A stretch of 64,000 bases of DNA from Gnetum montanum (taxonomy: Eukaryota; Streptophyta; Gnetopsida; Gnetales; Gnetaceae). Positions 58,268-64,000 of the stretch are shown here, piece after piece. Location: NCBI GenBank assembly GCA_015680685.1, contig MNCI01033529.1, positions 950,636 to 1,014,635 of the forward strand, written 5' to 3'. The notes under the pieces are model-generated. The model was not told where the DNA came from, made no database searches, and saw only the letters and a list, made by a program, of their open reading frames with translations. Position 1 is the stretch's first letter, and every line of letters starts with the position of its first letter. The position numbers were made by a program, and so were the translations under genes.

Positions 58268-61200
58268 CTTCCCAGTCGGTTGAGAATTTCTTCACTAGCT
58301 CATGAACAGCCTTGAGGACTAAGTCCCCCTTTTTAATTCTTCATTGATGTAAGTTGCAGTGATGCTTTTTCCATTGTTTATTTTGGTACCATTTGATGCG
58401 ACCAAGTGTTTGGGCATTCTCCTCCTCTATGGAGTTAAGATCAATGATACTTGACTCATTATTTTGAGCCTCATCATTTGAGAGGATCATCTAAAGTGAT
58501 GGAACTTGCAATTCAAGATGTAACACTACTTCAGATCTGTAAACAAGACTATATGGATTCTTACCTATAGCACTTTTGCATGTCATTTGGTAAGCCCACA
58601 CACGTAGAGGATTTGCTCATGCCATTACCTTTTGCTACTACTAAGCATCCTTTTCAAAAGGTTGATGATGACCTTATTGGTTGCTTCTACCTAATCATTC
58701 ACTTGTGGGTAGTATGGCAATGAAAAAGAGTGTTTGATACCAAGGTTTTTGCAAAAGGTTTTGGTCTCCGTGCTACTAAATTGTGGCCCATTGTCAATAA
58801 AAATGGTCATGGGAAGGCCAAACCGTGTTACTATGTTATCCAAAATGAAGTGGCAAACCTATTAAGATGTAGTATTTCTAAGGAGAATAGCTTCTACCCA
58901 CTTTGTAAAGTATTCGGTGGTGGTAATGATGAAACTCTGCCCTACGAAAGACTTAGGTGTGATGGGTCCTATGATATCTAGTCCCCAACATTGGAAAGGC
59001 CATGTGATCTGTGTAGTATGTAATTTAGCAGAAGACACATGTATGAGGTTTGCATGATGTTGACATTCATCGCATGTCCTAACTTTGGCAAGGTAATCTC
59101 ATTCTATGTAAGGCTAGTAGTAACCTAAGCGTCTGATTTTTGTTGCCATAGCCCTAGGGGCTATGTGTCCCCCACATAGTCCCTCATGGACTTGGTCAAC
59201 AATCTTTTGTACTTCTTCACTACCAACGCAAGGTAGCAATATCCCATTGTAGAAGCATTTGCAAAAGGTGTTGTCTCCTATGAGGACATATTGGCAAGCT
59301 CACTTTCGTATTGCATCCTTTTGTGTGGATCTCAAGCCATGTGGGGGTTCGCCATGTTGAAGGTAAGCTTTAATGTTGGCGTACCACTCTTGGGTATCTG
59401 TTGTACTTACAGATGCAATGTGTGCCACTTGAGTAATAGGATCAGTGCATTCTATTATTGAAGCAGGAAAGGTAGCAAACATGTGTAATGGCACATTTAA
59501 TGATAACATGGCTAGAGCATCAGCTACAATGTTTTCGTTACGAGGCATGTGTTGGATGTCCAACATTGTAAAATGCTTTAGTAAATCCTTGGCTAAATTG
59601 CAATAAGATTACAAATGTGAAACCTTGCAAGCATAAACTTTAGTGATTTGGTTGATAACTAGTTGCGAGTCGCCTCGAATAGACAAGTGTTGGATCCTCA
59701 ACTCTTAAGCTACTAGAAGGTCCCTGAGAAGTCCTTCGTACTTGACTACATTGTTGGTGTAAAGGAATGTAAAATTATAAGAGAAGGGTCAAATTTCCCT
59801 AGAGGAGAATGTAAGAACAATAGTGGCACTACCACCTCGTGTGGTTGAAGCATTGTCAAAATGTAAACTGGCTTTGAAATTTGATGGTACAAGACTTACA
59901 CTATTAATATGCTCATCCAGGAACTCAGGATCTATTACTACCTGATCATCAATGAGTGAAGTTGTAAGCTATGTGGCTATTTCTTGACCATTTTTTGATG
60001 ATTGTGCCACATAATGTAGCTCGAATTCTACTGTTATGGCTTTCCATTAGGCTATTCTACTACTCTCGTATAAGTTGGTTGTTATAGCCTGAAGTACGTT
60101 ACTTTTGCATATGATGTTAACTTTACTGTGAAACAAGTAATGCCTCCACTTTTTAAATGTGAATACTAGGGAAAGATATTTTTTCTCTACCTCATTGTAT
60201 TTCTCTTTTTGAGCTAGCAATACATGACTCAAGTAGTAGACTGGGATTCTAGACCTATCATCTCTCTTTTGACATAGTAGTGCAGCAACGGATGTGTCTA
60301 AGGTTGCAAGATAGATGTAGAAAGGCCTATCCCTCTGTGGTGGGTAAATAGTTGGAAGGTGCAAAAGCTCTTTCTTTAGGTTATCAAAGGCTTGTTGACA
60401 TTGATCCATCCACTCAAAGTTGATCCCCTTCTTAAGCAAGTGTTGCATGGGGTGTAGTTTGTCTGTCAACCTTGTGATAAACCTTCTAATAAACTGTACT
60501 TTGCCTTACAACCCATGCAACGTTTTAAGATTTGTAGGTGGTTCTAGGTTGACAATGGCCCTCACCTTATTAGGGTCCACTCGTATTCCTATTTTTAACA
60601 CTACAAAACCTTGCATGCATCCAATTTTAACTCTGAAACCACATTTCCTAGGGTTGAGGCACATGTCATACCTATGAAAATGTTGGAGAACTACATTTAG
60701 ATCATTCGGATGAACAGTAGCTTTCTTAGACTTTACCACTATGTCATTAATGTAATCATTTAATCTCTCCAAGAGGTAATTGCTAAAGATGTATGTCATC
60801 ACTCATTGATACATTGCTCCAGTGTTTTTCAATCCAAAGGACATCATTGTATAACAAAATGTTTCCCAAGGGGTCATAAAGGTAGTTGCCAACTAGTGCT
60901 CTAGGTTTATGAGAATTTGATTATAGCCTGAAAACCCATCCATGAAGGATAGTAAGGCATGACCAGCTATAGTATCGAGAAGTTGATTGATACTAGGTAG
61001 CAAGAAGTCATCCTTAATTGTTACCCTATTTAAATCTTGGAAGTCTATACAAATTTGTATACTCCCAATCTTTTTATGTATGACTGCAATGTTTGAGATC
61101 CAATCTAAGTCATTGACTACCCAAATGAAACCAGCTTGATAGAGTTTGGTGATTTCAACTCGTACAGCTAAGGCAATCTCTTATTTAACTTTTTGATCTT

Positions 61201-61628
61201 TTTTTTTGACTACCTTGACACATGGGTCTAAGATAATGTTGTGTTGTATGAATTGCGAGTCTAGGCCTGGCATGTCTTCATATGACCATGCAAACACTTT
61301 AACATTGTCATTAAGGACTTTCAAAATGTTTTGTTGCACTTGTGGCTCTAGTAGGAAACTAACTTTTAATGTTTTCACCTCACCTCTAGATGTAATTATA
61401 GGGATTTCAGTAAGGGGGTCCTTGGTTACATCACCAGCCTATAGGTCTAAGGCTTGGACCAGATGTTTGGGCTAGTCTAGAGATGTTTCCAAGGATGCTA
61501 TGATGTCATGAGTGGATGATTCCAAGTCTATTGATTCTAAGCTTAAGTTTCTTGTAAGCCTACCATAAGGTCTTGTTAGGACAAGGGGCATATGGAGGTA
61601 GCCCTATATAGCCATTTTTGAAGCACTC
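58268..61628 (-). pseudogene. Copy B: pol (RT, RNase H, most of integrase)
   Basis: It starts at the acceptor-like TTTTGTAG/GAGTG. RT: KVFAWSYEDMPGLDSQFIQH, the active site altered to YIND, and LNPRKCGFRVKIGCMQGFVV. RNase H: INFEWMDQCQQAFDNL, PFYIYLATLDTSVAALLCQK, NIICKSNVLQAI and DIQHMPRNENIVADALAML. Integrase: the HHCC region near 59040-59180 and the FIDNGPQ part near 58780. Frameshifts and stops are scattered. The C-terminal segment is displaced by the insertion to 54972-55092. Confidence 0.87.
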
Positions 61629-61729
61629 CTACAAAATCATCAAACAAGCAAACGTCAAGTGGTACCTGTTTAATACAGTAACATGCAATAAAATGTACAT
61701 AAGGTAATCACACAATGCAACATAATTAC

Positions 61730-62025
61730 CAATTTAAGGTCTTAGCAGACCACAATAATGCAAAATTATATTTTAATATTGCTAGTTTAAGGTCATAGCG
61801 GACTGTTAACATGTAAACTTTCATGTTAAAAATTGTCAATTTAAGGTTATAGTGGACCGTCAACAGGTTTAAAATGCCAAGGACATGTTAGGATTACTAG
61901 TTTAAGGTCATAGCAGACTGTAACCATGTGACATTATGAATCAAGATTGCTAATTTAAGGTTGTGGTAGACCATAACAATGTAACATTATAAGTCAAGGT
62001 TCCCAGTTTAAGGCCACAGCAGACT
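61730..62025 (-). repeat. TTAAACT repeat array between pol and the antisense promoter (copy B)
   Basis: Units on the + strand read TTTAAGGTCATAGCAGACTGTAAC, the reverse complement of the family seen elsewhere. In the + copies only one relic unit is visible here (for example TCCGAAATGACCCTAAACTACT near 20455). Confidence 0.8.
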
Positions 62026-62233
62026 GTTAACATGTTATAATGTAAGAAAATGAAGCAAAAGATTTAATGCCCCTACGTGCTACACTACCGTAGACCTCTG
62101 CTATGTTATAGGGGACAGGAACATCCATTACTACACTATAGTAGACAAGGGCATTACATGTCACCCATGAGATGCAGAACATTCCACGTTACACGTGAGA
62201 GATGAAAGTAATAGGTGTTTTGACCTCTTAGGC

Positions 62234-62241
62234 TATAAATA
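62234..62241 (+). promoter_or_regulatory. TATA box of the antisense gene (copy B)
   Basis: GGCTATAAATAGGAGG, 155 bp before the exon 1 ATG at 62389. The spacing matches copies 1-3 closely although the element lies in the opposite orientation and is older. Confidence 0.6.
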
Positions 62242-62388
62242 GGAGGTTACCCCATAGTAATCTAGTTGCTTTTACTACTAGATCCTACACCGTAAACCCA
62301 AAGCATAGTGTAGTTGAGTGGAGAGACAACGTAGTAGTCATAGCATAGCAATTGATATAAATGATAAACCCGAGTTTGTGAGTAGGAA

Positions 62389-64000
62389 ATGGTGTGCAAG
62401 AGTGAGCGTAGGCATCAGGGGCTTTCCAACCTAGATGAAGGGGGATGTACCCTATGACATCTCCCCAAGGCACATGTTGAGGAGTGGTAGGAGGCTCCAT
62501 CCACTTGGTAAGTCACTACGCTATCTTTATTTTTTTTGTGTAGTTTATCAGGTTAGATTGTTATTTCCGTCACTATTTTGGTTGTCACGTTCATCACTGT
62601 GGCTACACTATGAGTGTTGTTATTGCTTTTGTTACAGTTTTGGCTACTATGCTGTGGTTGTTGCCCCTTTGGCTGTAGTGGCTATGGTGCTCTCTATGCT
62701 ATAGCTATGTGCAGCACCATCCTAACCACTATTGTTGGGAATGGCCATTGCGCTATTGCAAGGGTTTGGGTAGTTATGGATGGCATAGCGCATGCTCAGC
62801 ATAGTGTACCACTCTTAGAGGGGATTTTTTCTACCAAGTTTTTATGCAATGTAGCATAGCATGTGCAAGGGAAGTTTATATTTTTTTTATTTTCATTTTA
62901 CATGGTTGCATTTCATGCAGTGGGTCAGGACAACGGAAACATTGTGTGTTTTTCCAAAGCCGCATTGCTTTTCATTAGTGTGACTGTTACTATGTTACAT
63001 TTTTAGTTCCTATTACACTACATTGCCCTAGCTACCATGGTTGCCATGGTGCTATGCTAGCGGACCTGCTACATTGCTATGCTATTGGGACTGTTACTCT
63101 GCTACGCATATTAGTGTTTTACTTGCCATGTTGTCATGCTTGTCATATGGCTATATGTGTCGCACTTGTTACATTGTCATACTTGTTATATTGTTGCATG
63201 TCATACTTGCTACTTTCCTATGCTACATAGGATCCTATCATCCTACTATGCTGTGCATAAAGTGGCCATTACCCTTGTGCAAAGTGTAGTTGTTATGCTA
63301 CACTATACAAGGCATGCTTGCTACACTGTGTTGTGCAAGGCATAACCATTACCCTGTGTAGAGTGTGCATACTATGTTACGCTACATGTAACACCCTGCT
63401 ACACTACATGTGTTTAGTTCTATGTTATTGTGCCTGTGTGTTACTATTTTATGCCTAAGGAAAAATCTATACATCAAGGGTTATGCTGGGCTACTTTGTA
63501 ATCGTCACTTAAATGTTGCACTAACGCTTCTTTATTGTGTTGCATAGGGTCATGTTAAAGCCTGTCCTGATTGTGCTTGAACTAGTAGGATACATGTGCT
63601 ACCTAAGTGAACCTATGGCCAATGTCCCCCCCTCCCCATGCATGGGTAGGACATCAGGTGGTCTAGTTCTAGGAATGTGCATAGGAATTCCTAGAGTTCC
63701 TCCTTCGCCATTTTAGTGTGATCGTGTGGTAACACTTATCGACTGAAATAGCCATTGTACTTGTCAAAACGTTGGTGCCTAGGGAAAATTGGGGCATTTT
63801 GAAGTTTATTGTTGATGGGCCGATTGAGGGTGAAGGGGTGGAAGGCTCAAGTTAGTGCCCAAGGGGCTTAATATGCTTAAGCTGGATTTGGGAAATTCCT
63901 GAATTCAAATGCTACCATCAATACAACACATTGTTCATCATCTATCACATGGGCACCTACTTCCAGAACCCACCTGGAACCATTTATTGTGCTGGCGGGT
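62389..64000 (+). pseudogene. Copy B: antisense gene, exons 1-2 (runs off the window)
   Basis: Exon 1 is 62389-62507, exactly 119 bp as in the other copies, with donor ACTTG/GTAAGT. Intron 1 is about 1040 bp instead of 270. Exon 2 starts at 63548 after TTGCATAG and ends near 63998, where GGCGG/GT marks the donor at the window edge (451 bp against 450). In frame it begins VMLKPVLIVLELVGYMCYL; further on come EFLEFLLRHFSVIVW and NTLFIIYHMGTYFQNPPGTI, matching the HAD-like domain of copies 1-3. Motif I Asp is Glu and the DD pair is absent. Stops in exons 1 and 2 make it a pseudogene. Confidence 0.75.

Noticed and set aside
62435-62859. Open frames at the start of intron 1 in copy B
   Set aside because: They begin in antisense exon 1 in another frame and continue into an intron of low-complexity GCTATG/TGTTGC words.

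Overview
This window looks like heterochromatic nuclear DNA from a land plant with a large, repeat-rich genome. A gymnosperm or another non-angiosperm would fit, but the sequence does not settle the species. I see no ordinary single-copy host gene, rRNA or tRNA. Almost everything derives from one family of Ty3/gypsy LTR retrotransposon. Its pol order is RT-RNase H-integrase and its integrase lacks a chromodomain, so it resembles the Tat/Ogre group. All copies are pseudogenised.

Bases 1-38534 form a head-to-tail array on the + strand: internal(0) - LTR-1 - internal(1) - LTR-2 - internal(2) - LTR-3 - internal(3) - LTR-4 fragment, with each LTR shared by two neighbours. Copy 1 (2950-19191) is the most complete in pol but lost its leader and the start of gag. 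Copy 2 (17738-27426) lost gag-pro and most of the antisense gene. Copy 3 (25805-38534) has leader, primer-binding site, gag-pro and the whole antisense gene, but lost the end of RNase H, integrase and the 3' region. Bases 38535-42840 hold unrelated AT-rich DNA and a decayed gag of another element. From 42841 to the end the same family lies on the - strand as a second, older array: LTR-M1 - copy A - LTR-M2 - copy B. Copy B's integrase is split by a 3.2-kb insertion at 55093-58267.

The main discovery is a spliced antisense gene carried by the element between protease and reverse transcriptase. In copies 1 and 3 it resolves into eight exons with GT-AG introns that keep one reading frame from ATG to stop (1129 and 1084 codons). 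Four exons have identical lengths in both copies. Copies 2 and B carry the first exons with the same splice positions, and a TATA box lies about 150 bp before the ATG in each. The predicted protein starts with a degenerate FCP1/SCP-type HAD phosphatase domain that has lost key aspartates. It continues with a long unrecognised region, a basic patch, a coiled coil and an acidic tail. On the sense strand, a conserved splice acceptor just before pol and a candidate donor at the end of gag-pro would remove the whole antisense gene as a sense intron of about 5.2 kb and fuse gag-pro to pol in frame.

Other recurring parts are tandem repeats with a TTAAACTRG core (3' region, next to the antisense gene's 3' end, and near its promoter in copy B), a probable 3'UTR intron of 744-748 bp, and U3 regions packed with imperfect palindromes. 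CpG loss grades from the first + copies to the - strand copies, which suggests increasing age under methylation.
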